The notes: a model not told the origin generated them from the sequence alone. A stretch of 64,000 nt of DNA from Effrenium voratum (GCA_963377175.1 CAUJNA010001022.1:55166-119165), one strand, 5' to 3'; positions 1 through 10,395 are shown, counted from the stretch's first letter. Numbers and translations are program-made.

Positions 1-455
1 TTTTCTTGTTTTTCTTCCTTTTTTTTTCTTTCTCTTTTATTCTTTATTTTCCCTTTCATTATTGTTCCTTTCTTTCGTTTTGCTTTCTTTTTTCTTTCTG
101 TATTTTTCTTCCTTCTTTCTTATTTATGTTTTTGGTTTCTTTCTTTCGTTTTCCTTTCTTTTTGTTCCCTTCATTTTTTCATTTTATTTCTTTTGTATTT
201 CTTTCTTTTTGTTCCTTTCTTTTTTTCTTCTTTATTTGTTCTTTCTTTTTGTTTTTCTTTCTTTCTTTTTCCTTTCTTTCTTTTTTCTTTCTTTTGTTTT
301 TCTTTCTTTCTTTTTCATTTCTTTCATTGTTCTTTTTTTTGGTTTCTGTCTTCTTATTTTATTTTATTTCTTTTTTGTTCTTTCTTTCTTTTCATTTCTT
401 TCTTTTTTGTTTTCTTATTTTGTTTCTTCTGTTTTTTGTCTTTTTTTCCGGTTCT
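1..455. repeat. TTTC-rich pyrimidine microsatellite
   Basis: Almost pure T/C on the plus strand, built from imperfect TTTC and TTTTC units broken by single G or A. The window starts inside it, so its full length is unknown. Open frames here translate only to Phe/Leu/Ser strings and are not genes. Confidence 0.9.
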
Positions 456-1326
456 TTGGGTTGAAGACCTGGAGTTACAGGGGGTTGTTTTAAAACCAGA
501 GACCCCCTTTTTTTTTGAGCATGCACAAGAGCACATGCGACACTCCCGTATTTCGAAAAGCCAGGGCTTTAGAGATCCTGGGTCAACAAACCTGGATGTT
601 CAACCCAGGTGAGTGGTTGTAACCGCGCTGCAACTGGGACAACAGGGGTTCCGGGTTGGTCATCTTAGAGCCATGTTTCTCACCTCATCTGTGTGAACTT
701 TGGATGTACAATCAGAGGACGCCCCCTGAAGCGAATGATTGAATAGCTCCCCCATGAAGGGTGGACCACCCCTCTTCAAAAATGCGACGCGGAGATTTTG
801 CGCGCAGCGCGGGCGAGTGCGGGCTAGAAATGCTCGAAATGGAAATGGGGTTTGGTTTCACGTCGAAAAAACAAAAGTGCGCAGCACAAATTTGAAGAAA
901 CAATTTAAACGTATTTAATCCGAAGTTGACACTATGCGCCCAGTGTCCGAGGGGCAAAATGCAGTTGGAACGCTGGTGCACATGAAAATGAGGAGATGTA
1001 CCTCCCACAATGATGGGCTTCCTTTGACCAGGACTGTGGCAATGAAAGAAAGCCCAGGCGGCCAGGGTTTTCCCTATAAATTGTTTTTTTTTTGGGCGGG
1101 GAGCTGCCAAAACTACTTTGTGGCTCCGAACAGTTCAAACATTTTGCTTAGACGGGGTACCACGGTTTGAACGGGAGCCCAGTTTGCCCAGTCTGCCCAC
1201 TGGGTCATGTGCTTTGCTCAAGTCTCTGCGAGCAATCTAGGTATGGGGTTGTCTTTTGTTTTGAGGGTACCCCAAAGGACGCACCGCATGGCAAATGCAG
1301 GGATTCAGCTCAGCCGTCGAACTGAG
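456..1326. other. non-coding stretch before the first EF-hand exon
   Basis: No convincing coding signal. It holds scattered 6-10 bp T runs and a GAGGGTACCCC motif near 1262 that belongs to the dispersed family described at 2874. Probably intron or intergenic. Confidence 0.5.
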
Positions 1327-1361
1327 GCGAGCTCGGTGTTCGCGAGATGCGACCTCAACCA
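1327..1361 (+). CDS. exon: first half of an EF-hand
   Basis: A 35-nt exon candidate preceded by AG|G (ends at 1326) and followed by a GC donor at 1362. It encodes ASSVFARCDLN plus two bases of the next codon. Joined to the exon at 1593 it completes the calcium loop D-L-N-Q-N-G-Q-I-E-R-D-E, with acidic or amide ligands at positions 1, 3, 5, 9 and 12 and the invariant Gly at 6. The exact phase match across a GC-AG intron is the main evidence that it is real. The upstream exon was not found. Confidence 0.6.
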
Positions 1362-1592
1362 GCACCTCGCTTGCTCAAAGCAAATCGATCTTTGCTGTTG
1401 TTCTTTGATTTTCCCAGTTTTGGTTTGACCTCCCACCAATGAGCATGGAACCTAACAGGTCCTGGCTTGGTCCGGATTTTCCTTTTAAGGGGCCCCGTGT
1501 CAGATTCCATGTTACTTGGGAGGGTAGTTGTCCAGTTTTAGTTTCCGGCCTGGGCCCAAACTTTTGCCAAGCCCGCGGTTTGTTTCTCCGAG

Positions 1593-1649
1593 GAACGGCC
1601 AGATCGAGCGGGATGAGCTGAAGGTGCTCTGCGAAGCCATGCACCAGAG
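1593..1649 (+). CDS. exon: second half of EF-hand and exiting helix
   Basis: A 57-nt exon preceded by TTTCTCCGAG|G and followed by a GA donor (G1650 A1651). It encodes NGQIERDELKVLCEAMHQ. With the exon at 1327 it forms one canonical EF-hand (calcium binding, known of the family). Its last two bases join the exon at 2323 to give Arg. GC and GA donors with AG|G acceptors are a known peculiarity of Symbiodiniaceae introns, which supports both the gene model and the organism call. Confidence 0.65.
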
Positions 1650-1694
1650 GACTACGATTGGGATTCGGGGCGGAGCTGCCTTTCCCTTCCGTTC

Positions 1695-1790
1695 CCGAGC
1701 TCCCCATCCGGTTCCTTAACCTCTTTCGCTGGTTGTAGTTGGTTTAGTTATTGGGCGTCCGAAGTTCTCCCACTAAAAGTTCGTTCGTTC
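1695..1790 (+). repeat. dispersed repeat family 1, copy 1
   Basis: Diverged copy of a 100-120 bp element with the order GGTTCCTT, a pyrimidine stretch, GTTGGTTTAG, a CCGAAGTT-like block and CCACTAAAAGTT. Four other copies follow at 2432, 2752, 4715 and 10298. The block TGGTTTAGTGG in the better copies fits the RNA polymerase III A-box consensus TRGYNNARNGG. Confidence 0.55.
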
Positions 1791-2322
1791 GTTGGGTTTC
1801 CAGCGCCTCAAGGCGCCTAACCAACACCGACGGGCAACAGAGCCTTTTCTTGGGCTCGTCCGTATTATGTCTCGCGCTTGCCAGCTGTCTCAGTGCCCCC
1901 CACAAAAAAGTTGCAAACCTTTGGCTCAGGGGATCTGAGCCCAGGAAGTAAGGAAGGGCACCCCTCCAATTGGCGCTTGGCGCTTAGTGGTTTCGGGGGT
2001 TGAACCCCCTTGATCTTGTAGATGGGACATCGCTCTGGAACACGGTTGGTTGTGGGAAACGGGTTTCTAGATTGCCAGTGTGTGCGATACCAAGGGAGTC
2101 CCTTAAAAGTGATAAAGTAGTCATGGCGTACGACTTTGTTTGGATCACGGCTGCTTGTTCAAAGGGCTTCAAGTGGCTGTGGGTCAACAATGGGTTCCCA
2201 AAATGGAACCCTGGTAAATGGCAGGATTAAAACCTGGGGTCCATCTCCTGGTTGAATTTTGACCCACACCCAAGTTGCGCCTTTAGAGACGCCCTTTGGC
2301 CGTTTTGGGAGCTCTCGGCGAG

Positions 2323-2416
2323 GATCGGGCTGAAGCGGCTGGACCAGATCGAGCTGGGCATTCGCCTGGGCAAGTTCGACGACGACTTCTCCGGGGGCCT
2401 TGAGCCGAGACCGCAG
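2323..2416 (+). CDS. exon after the EF-hand, charged helix
   Basis: Starts after CGGCGAG|G and continues the EF-hand frame exactly: HQ|RIGLKRLDQIELGIRL, then GKFDDDFSGGLEPRPQR. Composition (alternating Leu/Ile and charged residues) suggests a helix followed by an acidic turn. The 3' end is uncertain; a GT donor after AGG near 2416 is one option. The family of the whole protein is not recognised. Confidence 0.5.
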
Positions 2417-2431
2417 AGGGTCGAGCGAGAG

Positions 2432-2600
2432 TGGTTCCCGGCCATCCGGTTCCTTCTCGTGTTTTTTTCTTCTTCTTCTTTTTTTCCGCATCTTTTTTTT
2501 GTTCTCTCCGCTTTCTTATTCTTTTTTTTTCAGCTTTTCAGTTGGTTTAGTGGTAGTTTCCGAATTTAACCCACAAGTTAAACTTGGGGCGAGAGGAAGT
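2432..2600 (+). repeat. dispersed repeat family 1, copy 2 with pyrimidine expansion
   Basis: Begins GTGGTTCCCGGCCATC and GGTTCCTT, then an expansion of about 80 nt of TTC/TTT, then CAGTTGGTTTAGTGGTAG, TTTCCGAATTTAACCCAC and AAGTTAAAC. The pyrimidine block is short in the other copies, so it is an internal microsatellite expansion. Confidence 0.65.
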
Positions 2601-2751
2601 TGGAGTCAGATTTCCGGAGAACGCTTGGACCCAAACAAATCTTTGGTGCACTTTGCCAAGGGATGTTAGGACTCTAACTTTTTGCCAACGAATGGGTTTT
2701 CCGTATTAAACCACTAAAAGTTAAAAACTTTTAGCAGGGGAGCAGAAAGCA

Positions 2752-2870
2752 ACCTTGGTGGTTCCCAGCCATCTGGTTCCTTATCGGTTTTTTCAGCTCT
2801 TCAGCTGGTTTAGTGGTAGTTTCCGAATTTAGCCCACTGAAAGTTGAACTTGTAGCAGGGAGAGGACAGC
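2752..2870 (+). repeat. dispersed repeat family 1, copy 3
   Basis: Contains GGTGGTTCCCAGCCATC, GGTTCCTT, TTCAGCTGGTTTAGTGGTAG, TTTCCGAATTTAGCCCAC and AAAGTTGAAC. It shares the A-box-like TGGTTTAGTGG with copies 2 and 5. A further partial tail (CCACTAAAAGTTAAAAACTT) lies just upstream near 2712. Confidence 0.65.
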
Positions 2871-4405
2871 CCAGTTTTGAGGGTACCCGGCTTTAAAAGG
2901 AAGCCAAAGGGAAACCAAAGACTTCATCTTTTTTTTTTTTGCTGGGGGGTCCCCTAGGAAAACAAACATACCCATCAGTGACTCGTTTGCCGTCGGTTCG
3001 CTTCTCTTTGGTTGCTGGTTAGAACAAAATGGCTGCAAAGCGCCGAAGGGTGGCTCCAAAATGAAGCCACTTTACTTTTGCGTGTCTTTTTTCACGCTGG
3101 GGTGTTCTTCTGGTTTCGGCTTTCCGTCGCTGTGACCCGTCCGAACAAGGTCCAACTAACTAGCTTCAGCTGGCAATAGTACAAGGGTATCATTGTCATT
3201 TTTGGCTGGGTCCCTATTGATTTCTTTGGTGGCAATATTGTCGGATTGGCGCTTCTCAAGTTGCAAGGTGCCCCTTTCAAAAGGAGCAAAAGCTTGAAAC
3301 GGGAAGTCGGACCTGATTCTCCCCTATTAATCGCAACTGACCCTAGTGGGGTTGGGGCTTGAGCTTCACGTTGGGTTATTTTTGACGGGTGCCGAAAGGG
3401 TCCAGTTGCATCATAGCCGGCCGCTTTCTAGCCAATGCTTACGCGAGTTGCTTTGGCCCCATAAAACGGACGGCTTCACTTTTCCAGTGGTGGCTACGGG
3501 GTCAACCCGCATCCTGGAAATCAGTTTGGCCTGCGCTGTTGAACACACCCCTCGCTTTTTTAAGTGTCGGCAGCCGCAAGCCTGCGGCCTGCGTCGCGCA
3601 TGTAAGGACAGTGCGGAGTTTGTGAACCTTTACAAAAGCCTGCTGCAGGACTGGCGTGCGAAAAAGGTTTTGATCACAATTGCGCATGCTTCAAGGTCAG
3701 GAAAAGGAGCACTCTCCCATTGAGCCTCACGAAAATTAGCATACCGCAACATTTTCAGGCCGGCGTTGGCTTTGGCAGTCCTCTATTTTCCATTACACGC
3801 CTGCGCTTGGTTTGTGGCAAATTCGGTTTGTTTTTTGAGGAAGGGATCCTGTTTTATTCGGGACTTTGGCGAGGTCTTACACAATCTTGCACAAAGCTGT
3901 ACAGGCCATCTTGGCAGAATCACATGTGCGTCCATCGTTTGGGGGCGCTTTCACAGAATGGGCTTGTGGTTTTTGATGGTTGCCCTTTTTGTAGCTGGAT
4001 TAAAGGGAATCAAAAGGACACGCACACGCAAGATAAATTTGGGTCCCCGCCATTGTGTGACTACCCTTTTGGGGGCGTGCATATTTTTGAGGGTCCCCTT
4101 TGGGATGGCTTGAAAGGGACACCAAAAATAAACCACCATTCTCTACCATTTTTTGGTTACCCTCTGTTGTGACGAAAGCCGTTGGGAAAAAGCTGCGAAG
4201 ACGCTCAACGGAGGAGGTGATCTCAGAAACCCACCCCAAGCAAAAACCAACCGCCACAGGTGTCCTTTTTGGTTGTTTTGGTCGAAAAATAAATGGGTTG
4301 CCCTGGTTTACCTGGTGGTTTAATCATCTACCAGGGAAACCCATCTATTTCCCCGACAAGGACGCCTATGCCAACCGCGCCCGTTTTTGGGGGCGGATTT
4401 TTCTC
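2871..4405. other. non-coding stretch with two copies of dispersed family 2
   Basis: Mostly featureless. TTTTGAGGGTACCC followed by TTTAAAAGG...CCAAAGGGAAACC at 2874-2926, and TTTTGAGGGTCCCC at 4084-4125, are copies of a dispersed motif found on both strands across the window (1256, 8166, 25955, 61352, 62430). A weak plus-strand exon candidate around 3600-3700 (DSAEFVNLYKSLLQDWRAKK) lacks clear splice sites. Confidence 0.45.
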
Positions 4406-4589
4406 CGAAAATCGGAGACCCGCTCATCAGCCGCCGGCAGGATGCCCTCGGGGAAGATGTGTGCGAGCCCCTCCGCTCGAACCGCATAGGGGATGGAAAT
4501 CCCACGTGTGATCATGGGGTGCCAGTGGGCCACTCCTCCCATCAAAACTCGGTCCCCCAGTAGTACCCGTTTTTTTGGGGAGGGTTCCC
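4406..4589 (-). CDS. exon-like block, unknown protein
   Basis: The minus strand after TAG|G (acceptor at 4590-4592) reads about 60 codons with protein-like composition, including LLGDRVLMGGVAHWHPMITR and, further on, IPYAVRAEGLAHIFPEG and ILPAADERVSDF. A GA donor (CG|GAGAA) would end it at 4406. Local GC content is higher than in the flanks. I do not recognise the family; the GGVAHWH block could be metal-binding, which is a guess. No neighbouring exon was linked by phase. Confidence 0.4.
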
Positions 4590-4714
4590 CTACTAAAATA
4601 GACTATAGAACAAAAATGGTACCCTTATTCTAACCTCTCTACTGGAGGACCTCGAAAATGGAGTTGTTGTATCTCAACGTTGGGGGGATGTCGAATCGAT
4701 GTCTCAGCTCGTTG

Positions 4715-4830
4715 GCACTCAGCCATGCGGTTCCTTAGCCTTTTTACTTTTCAGTTCGCTTAGTGGTTGGTTTTCCATTTGACCCGCTAAAAAGTTAAAA
4801 AAGTTTAGCAGGGGATGTGAGGACGGCCCA
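4715..4830 (+). repeat. dispersed repeat family 1, copy 4
   Basis: GCCATGCGGTTCCTTAGCC, TTTCAGTTCGCTTAGTGGTT, TTCCATTTGACCCGCTAAAA and AGTTAAAAAAGTTTAGCAGG. The order of blocks is that of copies 2 and 3, but the A-box-like core is degraded (CGCTTAGTGG). Confidence 0.6.
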
Positions 4831-6534
4831 GTCAGAACGGGTTATCAGCTTCAATCAGTGAGAATATATGGCCCTTTCTTCCTTCTTTAAAGCCAGTGAT
4901 GGTAAAGGGACAAACCGAATATTCTGTTTGACAATTGTGTCGAACGCTTATTTAGTATTCGCAGGTCAGATAGAATACTTAACCACTTAGAAGAATTGTT
5001 CGGAAGATAAGGAGATAGCGTATTAAGGAGATATAAGGAGATAACATATACGGGGCCTGAATGACGGAAAGCAACCTCTAGGTCGATAGAGGTTGGGGTT
5101 AGAATAGTAGGGTGGGTGGGTGGAAGGTTTCGGAGCGTTTCTATTGCGCAACAATCCCGCTGGACTGCACCCATTGTCGTGCTATGTTTTTTTGTTTGAG
5201 GTTTGATTGGAATTAGCAGTTTCTATTTCAAGCGCCTGTTACAGATGATGCAGGGGATGCAGGGTCCATTTTCTGGGCGATGCTGGTATTGCTGGAGATG
5301 CTGGCTGGTGATGCCAGGGATGCTGGCTGGTAATGCCAGCGTGCCGGTTCTGTTGGCATTGCTTAGTGTTTGAGAGCTCGGACTGTGGCAGTGCACGTTG
5401 TGCTAAGTTATGATCTGTTGTTTTCACTTTGCTTTCTTATGTGCTGACATGTTAGCTGATTTGTAAAGCACATTTCATTGGACAGGAACTCCTGTAGGAT
5501 TTTCATTTAGTTAGATATTGAGTAGACGTTGATAACGATACTAAGTATAACTTCATAAGGAAAGACGTCAGAGGTCCACCAATCATGTTTTTACCTAACC
5601 ACCATCACTACCATGGTCGGAAACCATCGTACAACAGTGTTGTGCAGCGTTTCTCACGCTAAATTCACATCTTTCCCAACGGCTGCTCTGTAAAGTCAAT
5701 TACAATTTGAATACTTTTGTAAATAGGACTCAATAATCAGGAAATACCTGTTCCGAATCCTATTGGGAACCCTGCCTTACATACATTTAGAATTGAGATA
5801 GGCATTATTGCTAAATAGAACTTTGCATTTCAATTAGGATTTAGATATAATTCAATAAGGAATTAGGACATAATCCATTCAGAATTTAAATTCTAAATTA
5901 GCATTTAAATGCCCATTATTCTATTTCAAGTTAGAATTTGCAGATTCTGCAGGTTGGCCACCTAGTTTGGCCCTAAATTAGACGCTACGACATGCCATGG
6001 CCGTTTTGGAAGTGGGAACGGCTTTGCTTTCTAAGTGTGACTGGGCTCACTGGGGGGCGGGGCGGGGGGGGGGAGTGTCCGAACGTCCGGGCGGCTCCCC
6101 GATCCAACTCGCTTTGGCAACCCATGCGGGCGTTAATTTCCTGCAGGAGATCACGTCTAGCCTCCAACAGTCTAACCAGCTTTTGTTGAAAAAACATTTT
6201 GGGTCTGCCTCCATGTTGGACGCACCTGGACAGCACTTGGTCCAACGCGACCTGGACTCAGCTGGCCAGATCCACCAGATCCAAATCTGTGCCCTTTAAA
6301 GGGGAGGGGAGGGGAACAAAGTGATGCCAACACTTTTTTGCGACTTCCTTTTAAAGGGGAGGGGCACCCCTGCCACAAGGTTTAGCGGCACGGCGGCAAG
6401 GACATGGTCCCCCCCAAAGATGGTCAGGACTTTGGGGTGGATTTTTATATGGACACCAAAAGGACACTGAAGCCATGGGGTTCGTCTTTGTTTATTTTAT
6501 CAATGGAAAGGCAAGCTCCTATTTGTGAGACAAC
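4831..6534. other. non-coding stretch: GATGCTGGCTGG minisatellite and AT-rich segment
   Basis: 5245-5340 holds a short minisatellite of GATGCTGGCTGG/TGATGCCAGG-like units. 5480-5960 is AT-rich, with repeated TTAGAATT and AATTAGGA words. At 6060-6080 there is a G-rich run. A block at 6100-6200 is open on both strands (plus, after CCTGCAG|G: EITSSLQQ) and could hide a small exon of the EF-hand gene, but I cannot choose between strands. Confidence 0.4.
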
Positions 6535-6760
6535 CCTCTCCCCCCCCCCCCCCCGCCGCCCCCCCAACCATTCAAGTCCCAACCCTCAACACCCTCCCGT
6601 TGTCCATGGACCCCCCCCACAACCCCACAACCCCACAAACCCACAACCCCACAACCCCACAACCCCACAACCCCACAACCCCACAACCCCACAACCCCAC
6701 AACCCCCGACAACCCCCGCAACCCCCGCAACCCCCTCCCTCTCAACCCTCAGCCGCCCAA
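6535..6760 (+). repeat. poly-C and (CCCCACAA)n minisatellite
   Basis: A run of about 15 C interrupted by G, then roughly a dozen imperfect copies of the octamer CCCCACAA (6612-6705), decaying into CAACCCCCG units. Long open frames of Pro/His/Asn/Thr over it reflect the repeat, not a gene. It lies immediately upstream of the exon at 6781 and may be the intron's pyrimidine-rich end. Confidence 0.8.
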
Positions 6761-6780
6761 GCGCCTCGCTCCTCGCCGAG

Positions 6781-6873
6781 GCCGAACCCCCCGGCACGCA
6801 GCCGCAGCCGCGGCAGATCGCGGGTCTCCAAGCAGCCAAGCCTGGAGTTGGCCAACCTGCCGTCGGATCCCAG
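6781..6873 (+). CDS. exon: basic Arg/Ser stretch then conserved-looking helix
   Basis: A 93-nt exon after GCCGAG|G, with a GC donor in the perfect context CCCAG|GCGAGT. It reads PNPPARSRSRGRSRVSKQPS and then LELANLPSDP plus two bases of an Arg codon. Those bases join the exon at 7999 in phase, giving SDPRYIRAILSS. The RS-rich half may be disordered or RNA-binding; this is only compositional. Probably part of the same plus-strand gene as the EF-hand exons, though the linking exon is not identified. Confidence 0.6.
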
Positions 6874-6889
6874 GCGAGTGGTTCGGCTT

Positions 6890-7998
6890 CGGCTTCTCTC
6901 TTCAAAGGCTTCGGCTTCTTTCGTATTTTTTTTTTGGGGGGGGGGTTACACGGGTACCCCCCCCATTTTTTGGTGGTTTTAAAGGAGCTTCTATTCTTTT
7001 ATCTTTTTTGTTTTGAACCTTACTCGAATCTTGCATACGGCCGCATTTGCGCCTTTCTTTGCACTTGGTTGGGTTTATTTGAACCTCACTCGGACCTTCA
7101 GGCCAAGGTCTAAATTGGGGTTAGCTGGCATCTGCACCTTTTTCCAGGGCTCCCTATATTTGCGCTGCTTGTTTTGGACATAGCAGCATAGCAGGGAGTT
7201 TTCCCTACAGGTTGATGTTTGAGGGGAAACACAGGGAACCCTGCTATCCGACCTTGTTTGGCTTTCGTGGGGAATTCGAGCCACGACTAGCTGATCACTT
7301 GAAGGCTTGGTGGAAAGATGCGCACAAATTTTCCACTGGCTTTAAACCACCAAACCCTCACGACTGACAAATGACATCCTCCCCGGAGGTTTCGTTACCA
7401 TGGCCCAAGACCACCTATTTTCGTTAGGTTTCCATGTGATCCACTGGATATGGGCCGTCCGCCCCACAACACTGGGTCTTCCTGGAGAATCTACAACAAG
7501 GGTTGTGGGAGCCCCTGATACATGTGATTCAACGTGGATATGTTGTGTGGATACATAAATATTTAAACAACAAAACCATATTACATTTTTACATATAGTA
7601 TATATTCAAGGATTATGAGCACGACGTTTCTTTCGATCGTTGATGTCTTGTCCGAGAGACCTGTGGCAAAGGCGCCCGTTTCCCTAATGTGAACTTTTAG
7701 TGGATATTGATCAAAAGGCCAAGCTGGTTGCAGATCAGTTTGGCATATCATCCTTACAGGAATCACCATTCTTAAAAGGAGTTTCATCATCTAGCTCGGG
7801 TCTCTCTTTCTATATTTCAATGGGGCTGAACCCCGGAGTTTGTTAAAAGACGCTTTGTTTCCTAGGTTGGGCTTCTCTGTGTTTTTAATGGCTGAACCCT
7901 ACGGGAGTTGGACACGCTAGTGGAATAGGACTCTGCCTTGCTTCGATTTGCTCCGCGAGTCCAACTCGCCGTTTTTTTTTCTTCTTTCTTCACCTCAG
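6890..7998. other. intron of the plus-strand gene
   Basis: Sequence between the GC donor at 6874 and the AG acceptor at 7998. It holds T and G homopolymers near 6925-6950 and nothing else I can support. Confidence 0.5.
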
Positions 7999-8044
7999 GT
8001 ACATCCGGGCCATCTTGTCCAGTGAGCAGCTGCTGCGGCAACAG
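7999..8044 (+). CDS. exon: YIRAILSSEQLLRQQ
   Basis: A 46-nt exon with strong signals on both sides: pyrimidine tract TTCTTTCTTCACCTCAG|G before it and CAACAG|GTGCGA after it. The first G completes the Arg codon begun at 6873, and the exon ends in phase 0. Together with 6781-6873 it spans a GC-AG intron of 1,125 nt. Function unknown. Confidence 0.65.
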
Positions 8045-8550
8045 GTGCGAGCGAGTCGCTTTTTTTTAAATAAAAACATATAAATAAACGGGATTTAAGA
8101 TTCCAGAACCAGCCATGTGGGCGTGTCTCTTTCCTTTTTTTGGTTTGGGTGGGGGAAAAGACCCTTCAAGATGATGGGTTTCCTTTTGGGTTCCCTTTAA
8201 AACCGGCAAACATGGAGTATCCTCAGCAAAAGAGAGGCACAAATGACTATGAATTTTAGTGGGGAACCGCTTCAAAGTGATTGGTGGGCCTTGACTCCCC
8301 ATGTGAATGATCTCCACCAAAGAGTCCGGGACCCATGAGTCAAAGGGCAACCCTTGTCAGTGGTGGGTCCTCAAACAAAGACAGAATGGTTCCTTGCACC
8401 TGTAGACTTGAGAGAAAAGAGGTGGCTATGGCATATTATACCCACTAGTTGATATCGCTTTTTGCAAGGGATTGCAATGAAGCAGTAAGTTCAGTCCATG
8501 AAAGGGACATCGCTTGAGGAGGTTGGAGCAGAGACTTCTATCCACACCCA

Positions 8551-9047
8551 TGGGCCCATGGTTCAAAGTCGTTGGACTATATATGAGACAGGGCCCTGGA
8601 AAAAAGGTTGCATCCCTCAGTTGGTCCAACTCATTTGGACATCTCGATGGGGAAAACAGAAGAGCCTGTGTTGATCAAATCAAATGGTTCCATCTTTTCT
8701 AAAAATCCCAAGATGGGGAGACCGGGAGACCGAGGGAGCCGTGTAGGTGTGACAAGCCCAAAGGAAGCCAACGAAGCATCGGCCACCCCAGTTCTCGGCT
8801 GCGAACTCTGCCAAGCCCTGCTCATTTTTTTTTTTTTTTTAAACTTTTGGCGGTTTAATACGGGGAAAAAAAAAACATCAGATGGCGAGAAGTTGAAGTC
8901 CGAACATCCCTTGGCAAGATGCAGCGAAGATTTGATCAACGCAAGTTCTTCTGTTTTCCCCAGCCCATGGAGATGTCCAAATGAGTTGGACCAGCTGAGG
9001 GTTCCAGGGCCCTTTCTCACAGTCCAACAAGTTTGAACCGTGGGCCC
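8551..9047. repeat. foldback element with about 120-130 bp inverted arms
   Basis: The left arm (8551-8681) starts TGGGCCCATGGTTCAAAG and contains GTCCAACTCATTTGGACATC and GGGGAAAACAGAAGA. The right arm (8931-9047) is its imperfect reverse complement, separated by about 250 bp that includes a 20-nt T run. Large inverted arms with a short unrelated core are typical of foldback or MITE-like elements. I found no clear target duplication and no transposase. Confidence 0.7.
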
Positions 9048-9479
9048 GTTTCGCGGAGACGCGCCAGACTTGGTTCCACCCAGCCGATCGAGCTGGAGCC
9101 ATGTCCAATAGTGGACACCATGCGCAGGGACACCATGCCAGGGGCGTTTCTCGGGGGTCTTCCCCCAAAGGTTCTAAGATGACTTGCAGCCCCAAGCCAC
9201 TTGGAACAAAAAAAGACAACTCGCGCTGTCCCAATTGTCCAACTTGGCTATTGGCTTGCTTCATAGGCCTGAAAGGGGTGGGGAACAAGTTGATGGGGTT
9301 CACGGGTTTCAGTTTCCTTGTCACTTGGTGCCCTCAAGCAGACCCGAAGCCCAATTTCCTTCAGCTTTCCATATGTGGGAGAAGTCTGGCATGGGTTTGT
9401 GCTGGTGAGCCAATGTCCTGGCCATGAATTTTAGACGTTGGCAGTTCATTGCCACCTTGGCGCTTGATTGCCAGGATTG
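9048..9479. other. non-coding spacer
   Basis: No gene, splice-linked exon or repeat that I can support. Confidence 0.4.
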
Positions 9480-10015
9480 AAGTATAGCGGTTTTTGCCAT
9501 GGTTGAAATTACAGTGTTTTTCGTCTGGACCTAGAAGAAAAATAACCGACGATGTTGGTTCATTGTTATGGTTTCAGACTATGTGTGCTCGCATTGAAAG
9601 CTGGCAGCTTCTAGTCGTGCTTAAAATGAGAGTGGCATATTGCCATGGTTTGAAGGATAACATGGTTTAGACGATCTTACTTGTTTGATGCAGATCACAT
9701 GATCAATGACATCAATGACAGCAGTCTCTTGTCATTGTTTGAACGATCGCGGCTTATTTCCAGGGCTTAAACGATAGTGGTTGCTCGCAAGGGTTCAACC
9801 GATTTCTTGTCAGCATTCTCCCATGTTTCAAGTACGAGTGGTAGCATATGCCACGGTTAAAACGACCGTGGTTCATTGCTATGGTTTCAATGATCGTGCT
9901 ATTCTGACATAGATTTAACGGTGGCGGTTTACTGTATTGCCAGCAATCAAACGATAGTGGTTCATTGCCATGATTTGATGCCATGGCTTGAACGACAGTG
10001 CTTGATTTCTGGCTG
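9480..10015. repeat. degenerate tandem array (about 35-45 bp unit)
   Basis: About a dozen diverged copies of a unit centred on AACGATnGTGGTTCATTGCC and ATGGTTTGA. Copies are clearest at 9640-9665, 9750-9790, 9855-9900 and 9945-9995. Spacing varies and mutations are many, so this is an old array. Confidence 0.65.
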
Positions 10016-10138
10016 TACTTCCGTATTCTCTTTCCAGCGGATCCCTCTTGTCAGACGATGTGAATTTGGAAGGGTTTTCAAAAAAACGCTGGGTGAACAG
10101 AACAGGGGATCAATATTTGGATTATTGCCATATCTCAT

Positions 10139-10200
10139 GGGGAGGGGGAGGGAGCCCAACTAAGCCCTTATTGAGCCCATTGGGCTCCCTCCCCCTCCCC
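10139..10200. repeat. perfect 21-bp purine/pyrimidine hairpin
   Basis: 10139-10159 (starts GGGGAGGGGGAGGG, ends GCCCAA) is the exact reverse complement of 10180-10200, with a 20-nt loop. One arm is all purine for 15 nt, so it could form a hairpin, a triplex or a G-quadruplex. Confidence 0.85.
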
Positions 10201-10297
10201 TCCCTCCCGTCCGGCCCCCTATGAATTTCCCCATACGTGACCCGGGATTGGAGAGAGGTGCTGGAAGTCCGTTCGCAAAGCTTTTATGCGACCTCTT

Positions 10298-10395
10298 TCT
10301 TGGTGGTTCCCAGCCATCACCCTTCGGTTTTTGGTTGGTTTAGTGGTTGGGTTTCCATTTGCCCAAGTGAAATAATACTTTTTCGCAAGGGGATC
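10298..10395 (+). repeat. dispersed repeat family 1, copy 5
   Basis: GGTGGTTCCCAGCCATC, TTGGTTGGTTTAGTGGTTGG, TTTCCATTTGCCCAAGTGAA and ATAATACTTTTTCGCAAGGG. It has the intact A-box-like TGGTTTAGTGG. Confidence 0.6.

Noticed and set aside
6404..7016. Pro/His/Asn/Thr-rich open frames of up to 192 codons
   Set aside because: They follow the CCCCACAA repeat in all frames. Only the small downstream part at 6781-6873 is kept, because of its splice sites and phase match.
8770..8832. Plus-strand exon candidate EANEASATPVLGCELCQALL
   Set aside because: It lies in the core of the foldback element and lacks a donor.
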